From contig JACRLN010000020.1 of the NCBI GenBank assembly GCA_016215115.1, positions 1 to 64,000 of the forward strand: a DNA stretch of 64,000 bases. The letters run 5' to 3'. The stretch is from Nitrospirota bacterium (lineage in GTDB: Bacteria > Nitrospirota > Thermodesulfovibrionia > UBA6902). How positions within the stretch are numbered: position 1 is the stretch's first letter; each line of letters starts with the position of its first letter. Under the pieces are notes generated by a model. The model saw nothing but the letters and a program-made list of their open reading frames with translations, was not told where the DNA came from and searched no databases. Of this stretch, positions 12,677 to 22,300 are shown in pieces. A program made the position numbers and the translations under genes.

Positions 12677-12880
12677 GTCCATCAAAAAATCGTCATCAAA
12701 TTGCCTTTTACCATTTCAATAATAGATTGTTTCTTTTTGTGCTTTATTACAAAAAGACTTAAGCTTTCCTTCCAGCCCTTTCAACTGCTTTTTAAAACTG
12801 TTAATATATAATTCTTATCTAATCGGTTATATTTTCCGATAAGAAATAACAAGAACAAATTTCGAGGAGATGTTGCTGAT

Positions 12881-13918
12881 ATGAGGGATCTTCATTTTAC
12901 AAGAACAAACGGCCCGGTTGATGACGCCATTGATGAATTAATTAAACTTGCGGACGGCATCAAACATCTGGACATCATAAGGGAAATGATTCTGGCTGCT
13001 TTAAAAGCCGGGCAAGAGGAGAATGGCAGGGCGGATCTGAAGTTTATGAATACAACCATGAAGGAAATGAGGTTTACCGGTAAAGTATTTGGTCCGTACC
13101 GTACTGTTCGAAAGATTACGGTTTTTGGGTCTGCCCGCACACAGCCTGACGAACCGATATATAAAATAGCACAACAGTTTGGGAAGAAACTTGCCGATGC
13201 AGGATACATGGTTATTACCGGAGGGGGAGGCGGCATCATGCAGGCGGTTAATGAAGGAGCCGGGTCTGAACATTCTTTTGGTGTTAACATTGCCCTCCCT
13301 TTTGAACAGAAACCAAATCCTGTTCTGAAGGGGAATCCCCGGCTTATAACATACAAATATTTTTTTAACCGGAAAGTGGCTTTTCTTAAGGAAGCTGATG
13401 CGATTGCGCTTTTTCCCGGCGGCTTCGGCACGCTTGATGAGGCCATGGAAACACTTACCCTTTTACAGACAGGAAAACATAATCCGCTGCCGCTGGTACT
13501 TATTGACGAACCGGGGGAAGGAACTTACTGGAAACGTTTTCTTGCATTTCTTGAAAAAGAACTGCTGGGCCAGGGTTATATCAGCAATACCGACTTTAAC
13601 TTGTTTGAATGTGTTGATTCCGTGGATGAAGCGGTTAAAAGGATAAATCTTTTTTACAGACGCTACCACAGCTTGCGGTATACACGTAAAAAGATGGTTA
13701 TACGGCTTTTATCAGAGATAGAGGCTTCAAGTATTAAAGAACTGAATAAACAATTTTCTGATATCCTGGTGCCTCACGGTAAGATTTATTCTTCGGCTCC
13801 ACTGCCTGAAGAAGCGGATGAAATAGAAATCGCTCACCTGCCGAGACTTATTGTGGATTTTGACCTCAAAGACTTTGCAAGACTGAGAACCCTTATTGAT
13901 GCAATTAACAGGTTTTAA
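12881..13918 (+). CDS. LOG-family protein (lysine-decarboxylase-like, TIGR00730-related)
   Basis: 345 residues. An N-terminal helical extension (about 1-80) precedes a Rossmann-like LOG domain: ITVFGSARTQPDEPIYKIA, VITGGGGGIMQAVNEGA and the signature PGGFGTLDEAMETLTLLQTG. The family includes cytokinin-type nucleotide phosphoribohydrolases (LOG) and PpnN-like nucleosidases. The extra N- and C-terminal regions suggest a PpnN-like bacterial form rather than plant-type LOG. GAGGAGAT lies upstream of the ATG. A regulator gene follows 23 bases later on the same strand. Confidence 0.8.
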   Translation: MRDLHFTRTNGPVDDAIDELIKLADGIKHLDIIREMILAALKAGQEENGRADLKFMNTTMKEMRFTGKVFGPYRTVRKITVFGSARTQPDEPIYKIAQQFGKKLADAGYMVITGGGGGIMQAVNEGAGSEHSFGVNIALPFEQKPNPVLKGNPRLITYKYFFNRKVAFLKEADAIALFPGGFGTLDEAMETLTLLQTGKHNPLPLVLIDEPGEGTYWKRFLAFLEKELLGQGYISNTDFNLFECVDSVDEAVKRINLFYRRYHSLRYTRKKMVIRLLSEIEASSIKELNKQFSDILVPHGKIYSSAPLPEEADEIEIAHLPRLIVDFDLKDFARLRTLIDAINRF

Positions 13919-13941
13919 TTTGTGTATAATTTGGGCTAAGG

Positions 13942-14661
13942 ATGAACAAACTTAAAATATTAATAGCTGATAGTACCGCATCTGTAAGACAATTTATCAA
14001 ATATACGCTTGAAGATCATTTCCCGGGAGTCGTCATTGAAATGGCAAACAGCGGAAAGAACATTCAACAGAGGCTGGAGAGCACCCGCTACGACCTTATA
14101 CTTTATGAAAAAGAGATGTCGATGCTTGATGGGAATATTCTGCTGGAGTGGTTAAGAAAACATGAAATATTAAAGAAAATCCCTTTAATATTAATGTCTG
14201 CCGACAGTGACGAGGAAAGTCTGAAAAAAGCAGTACAGTTTGGGGCCGATGCCTATCTTCTGAAACCATTCAAGATTGATAATCTTGTCAATAAGGTAAC
14301 CTCCGTAGTTAACAGGTTAAACAGAAGAAAGGCTGAAAGGTATGTGGTGGAAGGGGGAATTATTCTTAAGACTAATTCACAAAATTTCAGAGGTAACATT
14401 GTTGACATGGCAAAGGAGGGCTTGTCCGGCGTGATTGACAGACAGGACCAACTCCCGCATATACTCGAAAAAGTTGAAGCCTGTATAGAACTTGGGAATA
14501 AACACAAAATTGAAGGGATTGCGGGATTCATTATCAGGATGGAGGCAGTTAACTCAGCTCATGATATAAAGCAGATAAAGGTCGCGGTTAAATTTATTGA
14601 GGAGCTTATTCCTGACAAGAAAAAGGAGCTTGAACAGTTTTTATCTTTGTTAGCGCCTTGA
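13942..14661 (+). CDS. Degenerate receiver plus PilZ-like protein
   Basis: 239 residues. Residues 1-125 are a receiver domain (KILIADSTASVRQFIKYTLE ... GADAYLLKPF) but the phospho-accepting Asp is replaced by Glu56 in DLILYEKEMSMLDG and only one of the usual acidic pair remains (D10). K109 and the Ser of LMSAD are kept. Residues about 130-225 look like PilZ: NRRKAERY (RxxxR) and IVDMAKEGLSG (DxAxxG), the c-di-GMP-binding signature. The protein may be constitutively 'on' or respond only to c-di-GMP; that is inference. An HDOD-GGDEF protein at 25724 could supply c-di-GMP. Confidence 0.75.
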   Translation: MNKLKILIADSTASVRQFIKYTLEDHFPGVVIEMANSGKNIQQRLESTRYDLILYEKEMSMLDGNILLEWLRKHEILKKIPLILMSADSDEESLKKAVQFGADAYLLKPFKIDNLVNKVTSVVNRLNRRKAERYVVEGGIILKTNSQNFRGNIVDMAKEGLSGVIDRQDQLPHILEKVEACIELGNKHKIEGIAGFIIRMEAVNSAHDIKQIKVAVKFIEELIPDKKKELEQFLSLLAP

Positions 14662-14665
14662 TTTT

Positions 14666-16165
14666 TTATCCCCTTCCGTGAATCCTGGTCATTTCCGTCA
14701 GTTTTTTTATAAGGGAAGGAGAGATCTGATCAGAGGTCAACCTCCATTCCCAGTTGCCGCTTGTGCTCGCAGGCAGATTCATCCTGTCTGTTTCTCCGAG
14801 ACCCAGGATATCCTGCATGGGAATTATTACCATGTCAGCGACTGACATCATTGCAAGCCGTATTAATTCCCAATGCACTGTTTTATCTGAAACCTCCCGG
14901 CCTAAATATTCAAAAAGCCTTTTTTTGCCTTCGTGATCCAGCTCCCGTTTAAACCATCCTTTTATCGTGTTATTATCATGTGTTCCGGTATACACCACGC
15001 AGTTATTAATATGGTTATGCGGGGCATAGGGATTGGTTGGGAGATCTTCGGAAAAAGCAAAGAGAAGCACTTTCATACCCGGGAATCCGAATTTTTTCAT
15101 GATTTCTTTTACGTCAGGGGTAATGACCCCGAGATCTTCAGCAATTATTGAAATATGAGGAAAAATTTTCAGGATCGTTTTAAAGAAATCTTCTGCAGGC
15201 GCCTTTACCCATTTTCCGTTTATGGCTGTTTTTTCGCTTGCAGGCACTTCCCAGTATCCGACAAACCCCCGGAAATGGTCCAGCCTGAACAGGTGAAAAA
15301 GTTTAAGGTTATGTTCAATGCGTCTTATCCACCACGCATATCCGCTTTTTTTGAGAATATCCCAGTTGTAAACGGGATGCCCCCACAACTGGCCTGTAGT
15401 ACTGAAATAGTCAGGCGGCACTCCGGAAACAAAGACAGGTCTCTTATCCCTGTCTAAACTGAATATGTCGGGATGCGCCCATACATCGGAGCTGTCGTAA
15501 TTAACATAGATGGGAATGTCGCCAAATATTTTTATGTTGATACTGTCGCAATAATTTTTTAGTGAATACCATTGATTAAAAAATATATATTGCAGGAATT
15601 TTTCGTGTAATATATGGTCTCGCAAGTTTTCTGTCCATTCTTTTATAGCGCTTTCTTGCCGGTCTCTCAACTCATTAGGCCAATGGCTCCATTCAGCGCC
15701 TTTAAAGTGCTTTTTTAAGGAGATAAAAAGACTGAAGTCGTTAAGCCAGTGTGAATTCTCGTTGCAGAATTTTTGAAAATCATGGTGATTTGTCAGGTTA
15801 TCTATATTTTTCTTATAAGCCAAACGAAAAAGCTTTTCTTTGTATTTGGTAACTGCTGTATAGTCAACCATTTTTTTGTGGAATTCGGGAAATGACTGTA
15901 TATCAGCTTTCAATAAAAAACCGTCTTTCACCATGCGCTCGGGACTTATCATAAGATGACTTCCTGCAAAGGCTGAAAAACTGCTGTAAGGGGAGTTCCC
16001 GTATGCAGCACAGGTCAGGTTTAAAGGGAGTATCTGCCAGAATCTTTGATGCGTTTCGGCAAGAAAATCGGCAAATTTGTACGCTTCAGACCCAAAGTCT
16101 CCTATGCCGTAAGGAGATGGGAGTGATGTTATGTGAAGAAGGATTCCGCTGCTTCTTTTTTGCAA
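14666..16165 (-). CDS. malQ: 4-alpha-glucanotransferase
   Basis: 499 residues, the normal bacterial MalQ length (GH77). Starts MQKRSSGILLHITSLPSPYG and contains WQILPLNLT, YGNSPYSSFSAFAG, FGDIPIYVNYDSSDVWAHP, FRLDHFRGFVGYWEVPA (nucleophile region), IIAEDLGVITPDV (acid/base region) and YTGTHDNNTIKGW. It transfers alpha-1,4-glucan chains and works with glycogen enzymes encoded nearby. The gene converges on the receiver-PilZ gene and lies 55 bases downstream of the GH57 gene on the same strand; the gap contains a perfect palindrome. Confidence 0.95.
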   Translation of the reverse strand: MQKRSSGILLHITSLPSPYGIGDFGSEAYKFADFLAETHQRFWQILPLNLTCAAYGNSPYSSFSAFAGSHLMISPERMVKDGFLLKADIQSFPEFHKKMVDYTAVTKYKEKLFRLAYKKNIDNLTNHHDFQKFCNENSHWLNDFSLFISLKKHFKGAEWSHWPNELRDRQESAIKEWTENLRDHILHEKFLQYIFFNQWYSLKNYCDSINIKIFGDIPIYVNYDSSDVWAHPDIFSLDRDKRPVFVSGVPPDYFSTTGQLWGHPVYNWDILKKSGYAWWIRRIEHNLKLFHLFRLDHFRGFVGYWEVPASEKTAINGKWVKAPAEDFFKTILKIFPHISIIAEDLGVITPDVKEIMKKFGFPGMKVLLFAFSEDLPTNPYAPHNHINNCVVYTGTHDNNTIKGWFKRELDHEGKKRLFEYLGREVSDKTVHWELIRLAMMSVADMVIIPMQDILGLGETDRMNLPASTSGNWEWRLTSDQISPSLIKKLTEMTRIHGRG

Positions 16166-16183
16166 AAGTACTCCTGAAATTTT

Positions 16184-16212
16184 GTAGGGGCGGGTTTAAA
16201 ACCCGCCCCTAC
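16184..16212. repeat. GGGGCGGGTTT palindrome
   Basis: Perfect 14-bp arms around one base (GTAGGGGCGGGTTT / AAACCCGCCCCTAC). It lies between the GH57 stop and the malQ start. A near-identical palindrome is at 29878-29908. It could form an RNA hairpin, but no T-run follows, so I class it as a dispersed repeat. Confidence 0.75.
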
Positions 16213-16220
16213 TTTTATTG

Positions 16221-18641
16221 TTAAACCTTCACGTGCAAATAATACCCTAATTTGGAAAAACCTTCCACCCATTTCTGAGCCGTGCCATCACCTTTATTAG
16301 CACGATCCTTCATCATGGTGAAAATGTTTTTCCCGATTGAAAAGTAGATATTCTGGGCATTCCAGAGATTTAAAGGGAGAGACAGAGGTTTTAACAGCTC
16401 AAGAGTTGCATCAAGCTTCTCAAAAAGCCTTATATCTTCCTGGTGTTCGCTCAGTCTCTGCATTATGTAATTAACCCATGAACTTGCAATAAATCCAATT
16501 GTGACCGAGTCAATTTTAATGGACCATCTTCTGATTTCATCTATTAATTTTTTAAGTTTTTCTATATCCAGATCTTCTTTTTCAAAAATTCTTTTCATAT
16601 CAGTATTAATGATATATTCGGCTGCTGAGAGAAAAGGCCTTGGTATTCTATGCTGCAGGTTCTGGTAGAAATTCATTATGGTAGAGTTGTTCTCGTATAT
16701 CTGACGATAAGAAGATTCGACGCTCTCGTAGGTGAATTTAAGCACCATATCAAGGACTTTCCTCTGCTCATCCCTGAACAGATGCCATAGAGAAAAAATG
16801 TTGCCGTTGAAATGCTTGTCCATAAGCCTTATTACTTCGGGGATGTCGCCTTTTTCAAAGGCATCTATCATCTCTTCCTGCATGGCATAGAAATCCTTAT
16901 CTGTCTGAAAATCTTTAACGCCGGCGTTTATGTTGTGATCCCCAAGATGCAGGACTGTAAAACTTATGGTTTTTTCATCCCACGTTATGTCAGAACTGAT
17001 ATTCAGCTTTCCTGTGGCAAGCTTGAACTTTCCTGCTTCTCTCTTGATGTATATTTCGGTTTTTGTACTGTAGCAGTAAATTTTCAGATTTTCCGGATAT
17101 TCTTCGAAGATAGAAGATATGCAAAAATGCGCTCCAACCCGGTGCAGGTTGCTTTTTACATTTTTAACAAACAGCTCATAAGGTTCTAAGGCATTTTTAA
17201 ATACATTGCTTGGGGCTTTTTCAAGATGTTTTAAATATTCTGTTTCAAACGCTGACTCCCTGAGTTCTTCCATATATTGAATGGCCTTTGATGCATATTG
17301 CATAATCTGCACTGTTTCAATGCCTGAAACTTCGTCAAAAAACCAACCACAGCTAGTGTACATCAACATGACGTTTCTTTGCGTCTCGAGGAGTTTCAAT
17401 ACTGTCATTTTTTCTTTCTTTGAAAGTTCCCTGATCGCATGTTTTGCAAAGAACTTTTCTATATTTTCATGTGATCTGTCAAGTACAATTTCAATATAGT
17501 CGTTTCTTGTATCCCATGGATTATGAAAGTATCTTGCTGCTTCAGTTCCATAAACGGGGATAAGTTTGTCTCTAAGCCAGTCCATTGCTTCCCTCAGGGA
17601 TTTTCTCCAGGCCTGATTCCATCCGGGGTGGGTTCCTGAATGACATCCGCAGTCACCCCGCCATCTTTCCACACCGTGAACACAGCTCCATGATGAGTTC
17701 TCAAAAATATCAACTACTTGTGTTGGAGGATGTTTTTCAAGGTACTCGCCGTAATTGGTGATATGTGCAAGTTTGTTGGCTTCAATGTAATGCAGGGCAT
17801 AGGAAAGCGCCATATCTCCAAACCGGTGATGGTGGCCGAAAGTTTCTCCGTCAGTAGCAATATGCACAAGCTGCGGCCAATTTCTATTTTCGTTGAATGC
17901 AGAAAGCAGTTTTCTTGCAAAGCCTTCCCCATTGTTTAACAGGCCTCCAAAAGAAATTTCCTGTGAAATCGGGCCGTCATAGAAAAAAAGATTTATGGAC
18001 CTTCCCGAAGGCAGCTCGCAACGATAGGCCCTTGTCGGGTCAATTTTTTCCCCTCTCACATCATGCCAGTTGATGGTTTCTCCTATTTTGCGAATCCTTT
18101 GCGCCTGCCGCGGTGCGAGTATCGTGAACTTTATTCCGAGACTTACAAGCACCTCAAGGGTTTCCTTATCAACGGCAGCTTCCGGAAGCCACATTCCCTC
18201 AGGGAATCTCTTGAATCTTTCTTCGAAATCTTTTATACCCCATATAATTTGTGTATATTTGTCCCTTCTGTTTGCAAGGGGCAGTATCATGTGATTATAT
18301 GCATGTGCAAGGGCTGAGCCATGTCCTGAGAATCTTTTCATACTGAGCCTGTCGGCTTCAAGTATCGATTTGTATACATCAGGTTTATGTTTTTCCAGCC
18401 ATGATAATAGAGTAGGACCGAAATCAAAACTGATCTTTGTATAGATGTTTACGATGTCAATGATTTTACCTTCTGTATCAAGGATACGTGAAGCTGCGTT
18501 CGGGGCATAACACTCTGCGGTTATTCGTTCGTTCCAGTCATGATAGGGGTAAGCGCTGTCCTGAAATTCTATCTCTTCCAGCCAGGGATTTTCTCTCGGC
18601 GGCTGATAAAAGTGTCCATGAACGCAAATGTATTTATCCAT
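16221..18641 (-). CDS. Glycoside hydrolase family 57 / DUF3536 protein
   Basis: 806 residues, cytoplasmic. Starts MDKYICVHGHFYQPPRENPW, the GH57 opening (HxHxYQPPR). Further GH57 features: SGHGSALAHAYNHMILPLA, FPEGMWLPEAAVD, HIATDGETFGHHHRFGDMAL (acid residue region), and WSCVHGVERWRGDCGCHSGT. Residues from about 430 on match the DUF3536 C-terminal half. GH57 enzymes are amylase-, branching- or glucanotransferase-like; the exact activity of DUF3536 members is not settled. The place next to malQ supports an alpha-glucan role. Confidence 0.85.
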   Translation of the reverse strand: MDKYICVHGHFYQPPRENPWLEEIEFQDSAYPYHDWNERITAECYAPNAASRILDTEGKIIDIVNIYTKISFDFGPTLLSWLEKHKPDVYKSILEADRLSMKRFSGHGSALAHAYNHMILPLANRRDKYTQIIWGIKDFEERFKRFPEGMWLPEAAVDKETLEVLVSLGIKFTILAPRQAQRIRKIGETINWHDVRGEKIDPTRAYRCELPSGRSINLFFYDGPISQEISFGGLLNNGEGFARKLLSAFNENRNWPQLVHIATDGETFGHHHRFGDMALSYALHYIEANKLAHITNYGEYLEKHPPTQVVDIFENSSWSCVHGVERWRGDCGCHSGTHPGWNQAWRKSLREAMDWLRDKLIPVYGTEAARYFHNPWDTRNDYIEIVLDRSHENIEKFFAKHAIRELSKKEKMTVLKLLETQRNVMLMYTSCGWFFDEVSGIETVQIMQYASKAIQYMEELRESAFETEYLKHLEKAPSNVFKNALEPYELFVKNVKSNLHRVGAHFCISSIFEEYPENLKIYCYSTKTEIYIKREAGKFKLATGKLNISSDITWDEKTISFTVLHLGDHNINAGVKDFQTDKDFYAMQEEMIDAFEKGDIPEVIRLMDKHFNGNIFSLWHLFRDEQRKVLDMVLKFTYESVESSYRQIYENNSTIMNFYQNLQHRIPRPFLSAAEYIINTDMKRIFEKEDLDIEKLKKLIDEIRRWSIKIDSVTIGFIASSWVNYIMQRLSEHQEDIRLFEKLDATLELLKPLSLPLNLWNAQNIYFSIGKNIFTMMKDRANKGDGTAQKWVEGFSKLGYYLHVKV

Positions 18642-18720
18642 ATATTAACTTACCGACATATATAAAAAAATCTTTAAGACAAAAAGTCTCTTGCAAAAGT
18701 TTTTCAAAATGATTTGGGAC

Positions 18721-18800
18721 GTCATACCCGTGAAAACGGGTATCCAGAAGCCTTTGTTTTGCAAAGAAACTGGATTCCCGATTACTACCTCGGGAATGAC
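18721..18800. repeat. Palindromic repeat (GTCATACCCG ... CGGGAATGAC)
   Basis: GTCATACCCGTGAAAACGGG at the left and CTCGGGAATGAC at the right enclose CCAGAAGCC...CTGGATTCCC. The flanks CTTGCAAAAGT and ACTTTTACAAACG are roughly inverted. This belongs to the chromosomal repeat family seen throughout the window. It lies upstream of the GH57 gene. Confidence 0.7.
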
Positions 18801-19396
18801 AAAACAAGACTTTTACAAACGCCTCAACAGATAATGATTATAGTAAAAAACGCAAAAATTTGTAATATCCCGGATTCTTATGTCTGCCAGCCGGCTTCTG
18901 AGCTTCGATATGTGACATGACACATTGTTGTGATGTGCAACTTCTGTGTCAAGACATACTTTAAAGCTTATTAAATAGCAGAGCACTCACGTTAACTGCT
19001 TAATTATAAATAAAAAATAATAATATTATTTTCTCTTAATCTTGGGTATAAATTTTGCAACTTAATTAAGCGGATGCAGAGGTGATTAGCCCGGAAGTAA
19101 AAGGCATCTATGCATCTGTTCTATTTATCCTAACAAATCTGTTTTACAGGAAACCAGGTGGCTTTAAATTTACTGGAATCCTGACTGTGCGTGATGTTTT
19201 ATACATCTCGTCATAAATAATTGCGCACAAATCGTCATTCCCGCAGTTCTTAAGCGGGAATCCAGAAACAGTTGATTTGAAAGAATACTGAATTCGTCCC
19301 AGAAGGTCTTTATCGGGGATAAAAAACTTCGGGAATGACAACACAGAAATGAAACGAGAGAGTGCATTATTTTAATCAAAATATTTGGGGGGTATT
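18801..19396. other. Long intergenic region between two divergent genes
   Basis: Contains AT-rich sequence at about 18990-19060, a candidate sigma-54 promoter (19042-19060, separate entry) and a palindromic repeat at 19234-19339 (GTCATTCCCGCAGTTCTTAA ... CTTCGGGAATGAC). No gene is supported; frames on either strand here are repeat-derived. Confidence 0.5.
19042..19060 (+). promoter_or_regulatory. Candidate sigma-54 promoter of the large PEP-CTERM gene
   Basis: TTGGGTATAAATTTTGCAA has GG at 19045-19046 and GC at 19057-19058 with exactly ten bases between, as in -24/-12 promoters, and ends with TTGCAA. It points at the gene starting at 19397, about 340 bases away with a repeat in between. The match is seen; use is inferred. 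Confidence 0.35.
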
Positions 19397-22300
19397 ATGA
19401 AAACAAGACGAAACAATAAGGGGCTGATAATAGCAACTTTAGTATTGACTGTTTTTTTAGCATTAACTCAGTCTCATGCTCAGGATAACCAATGGATCGG
19501 TTCAGACGGTGATTCCTGGGACGATGGCACAAAATGGGATCAGGGACATCAACCGGCTGATGGAGAAAATGCATTTCTAACCCATTCTGATTCCTCAGAC
19601 CAGACGGTGACTTATCAAAGCGCAGATAATCCAAATATAAACTCTGTTTTGATTGAAGGCACGGGAGGCGGGGCTATGACCCTTTCTCAGGGGCAGGATT
19701 TGCTTACAACACGATGGCTAACTATCGGAGACACAGGACTCGGCGTTTATTCTCAAACAGGAGGCAACATTACTATCGGCGGTTTATCCCCTGACGATGG
19801 TACATTGACGCTCGGCAATGAGTCAACCGGTGTGGGTACTTACAATCTGCAAAACGGTGATCTCATCATGCTTGGCAATGAAGAATACATTGGTAATTGG
19901 GGTCAGGGATACTTTAATCAGTCAGGTGGAACTCATATGTTTAACGGCACTATGTACTTAGGAGTGAATAGTACGGGCTACGGTCTATATACCATGACAG
20001 GTGGAACCCTGCAGGTTGGCACTGACGGCGGCGCAATTGTCCTTGGAGAATGGGGTGGAACCGGAGAATTCGTTCACAGTGGCGGGGATATTACTGTTGA
20101 CGATCTGACTCTTGCACGGCAGAGCAACAGCACAGGTAATTATAATTTGAGCGATACTGATGGACCAAGCACGCTGACCGTAAATAACGGCCTGGTGGTT
20201 GGCGGCATCAGCACAGGCACTTTCGTGCATAGTGGCGGGACTGTCAATGCAGACTGGATGACCGTTGGAAACGATTCCGGATTTGATGGAGGAGGTATTC
20301 CGGGCACAGGCATTGGTTTATACACGCAGTCAGGGGGCTCTGTTGCTGTTGCCTCTGATCTGGTTCTCGGAAATGTTGATGGCAGCCAGGGAACATATTT
20401 ATTAGAATATGGAACGCTGTCGGTCGGCAGTTGGGAAAATGTCGGCCTCTGGGGCAGCGGCTCTTTCACACAATCCGGAGGAACACATACAATCTCAGAT
20501 CATCTTTTACTTGGCAACGGCACTGGCAGCGAGGGCACGTATAATTTAATCAGCGGCGATCTCTCTGCCGCATGGGAATCAATCGGAGTTTTCGGTATCG
20601 GAACGTTTACTCAGGACGGCGGGACTAATACAATCACAAACGGACTTCATATCGGCTGGGGCACTGGCGGCACCGGCACATACAATCTTAATGACGGCGC
20701 CCTCTCGGCCGGTTGGGAAACCATCGGCGATGAAGGCACCGGTACATTTGCACAGATAGGCGGTACTAATACGGTTTATGGTGATCTGAACGTTGGTGGG
20801 CAATCAACCAGCAGCGGAACTTATGATATTAATGGTGGGGACCTCTTAGTCGGTTCTGTACTGCGCATTGGAGACGGCGGCACCGGGGCGTTTAACCATT
20901 CGGGCGGGACAGCCGCAACTAACCTGCTTGTAATCGGTGAAAATGCTGGTGTAACCGGAACCTATGATTTAAGCGGCACGGGTGTCCTCAATGCCAATTG
21001 GGAATCCATCGGCGATGACGGTATAGGTGAATTTTACCAGTCAGGAGGAACACACACTGTCACAGACGGTTTTAACGTTGGTCTTTACACCGACAGCTAT
21101 GGGACTTATGAATTGAGCGGCACGGGTATCCTCGAAGTCGGCGGTTGGGCGATTATTGGGAACTCAGGCACCGGCTACTTCACTCAAACAGGAGGAGACT
21201 TCACGCTCACAGGCGGCAGTGCCGATCTTTATATTGGCTACTCTTCCGGTAGTTATGGAGAATATAACCTTTATGATGGAACGCTATATACCGGCTGGCA
21301 GTATGTAGGCGGTGAATGGGGCACAGGTGTTTTTAACCAGTTTGGAGGAATAAATACAGCATATTGGGAATTCAACGTCGGAGCCCAAGATGGCTCAAAC
21401 GGCGCATATAATCTGGTAAATGGTGAACTTAATACAAAAAACGCTTATATAGGTCAATTGGCAGGGAGTACCGGCACGTTCACACAAACCGGCGGAACTC
21501 ATAATGTTCAGGAAAATCTAATTGTAGGCAACCAGGATACCAGTAATGGCACCTATAATCTTAGCGAATCAGGCGTTCTATACTCTGCTTATGAAATAAT
21601 CGGTAGCCAGGGCACTGGCACATTTACGCAGACAGGCGGGACAAATACAGTGACTTATGACCTTAATCTTGGTCAGACATCGACCGGCATTGGAAGCTAT
21701 GATCTTAGCGGCACAGGCATCCTTTCTGCCGGACGTAATCTGAATGTTGGTATTGAAAGTACAAACGCTTCTTTTGTGCAAGACGGCGGTCAAGTTTCAG
21801 TAACAGAAGGGCTTATCCTTGGCATGATATCAGGCAGCAAGGGACAATATGAATTAATCTCCGGCGATGTCTCAAGCGGCTGGGTGCATGTCGGCAGTTC
21901 AGGTGAAGGCACATTTAACCAGAGCGGAGGTTCGAATACTACCGACTATCTTGTTTTGGGTGTTGTCGCAGGCAGTAACGGCACATACAATCTCAGCGAT
22001 ACAGGAGTTCTGAACGTCAATTACGATGTTACTATAGGCAGCGCAGGGACAGGCACTTTCAATCAGTTCGGTGGCACGCACAATGTCGGAGGCGATGTCT
22101 ATGTGGATATGGGTTTTGCAAGCAACGGGACCTATAACCTTTTTGACGGACTGCTGGACGTTGTTAACTCAGTGTTTGTAGGCAATGCTGATAAAGGAGA
22201 TTTCAATCACAGCGGAGGCACACACAATGTCGGCGGCAATTTTGTTATTGGTAACGAGCCTACCGGTAACGGCGTTTATAATCTCAGCGGCACAGGAGTA

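Noticed and set aside
16003-16224. Frame antisense to the malQ start
   Set aside because: Overlaps the conserved malQ N-terminus and the repeat palindrome.
18714-18920. 68-codon frame beginning MGRHTRENGYPEAF
   Set aside because: The peptide is the translation of the GTCATACCCG palindromic repeat; such frames recur wherever the repeat occurs.
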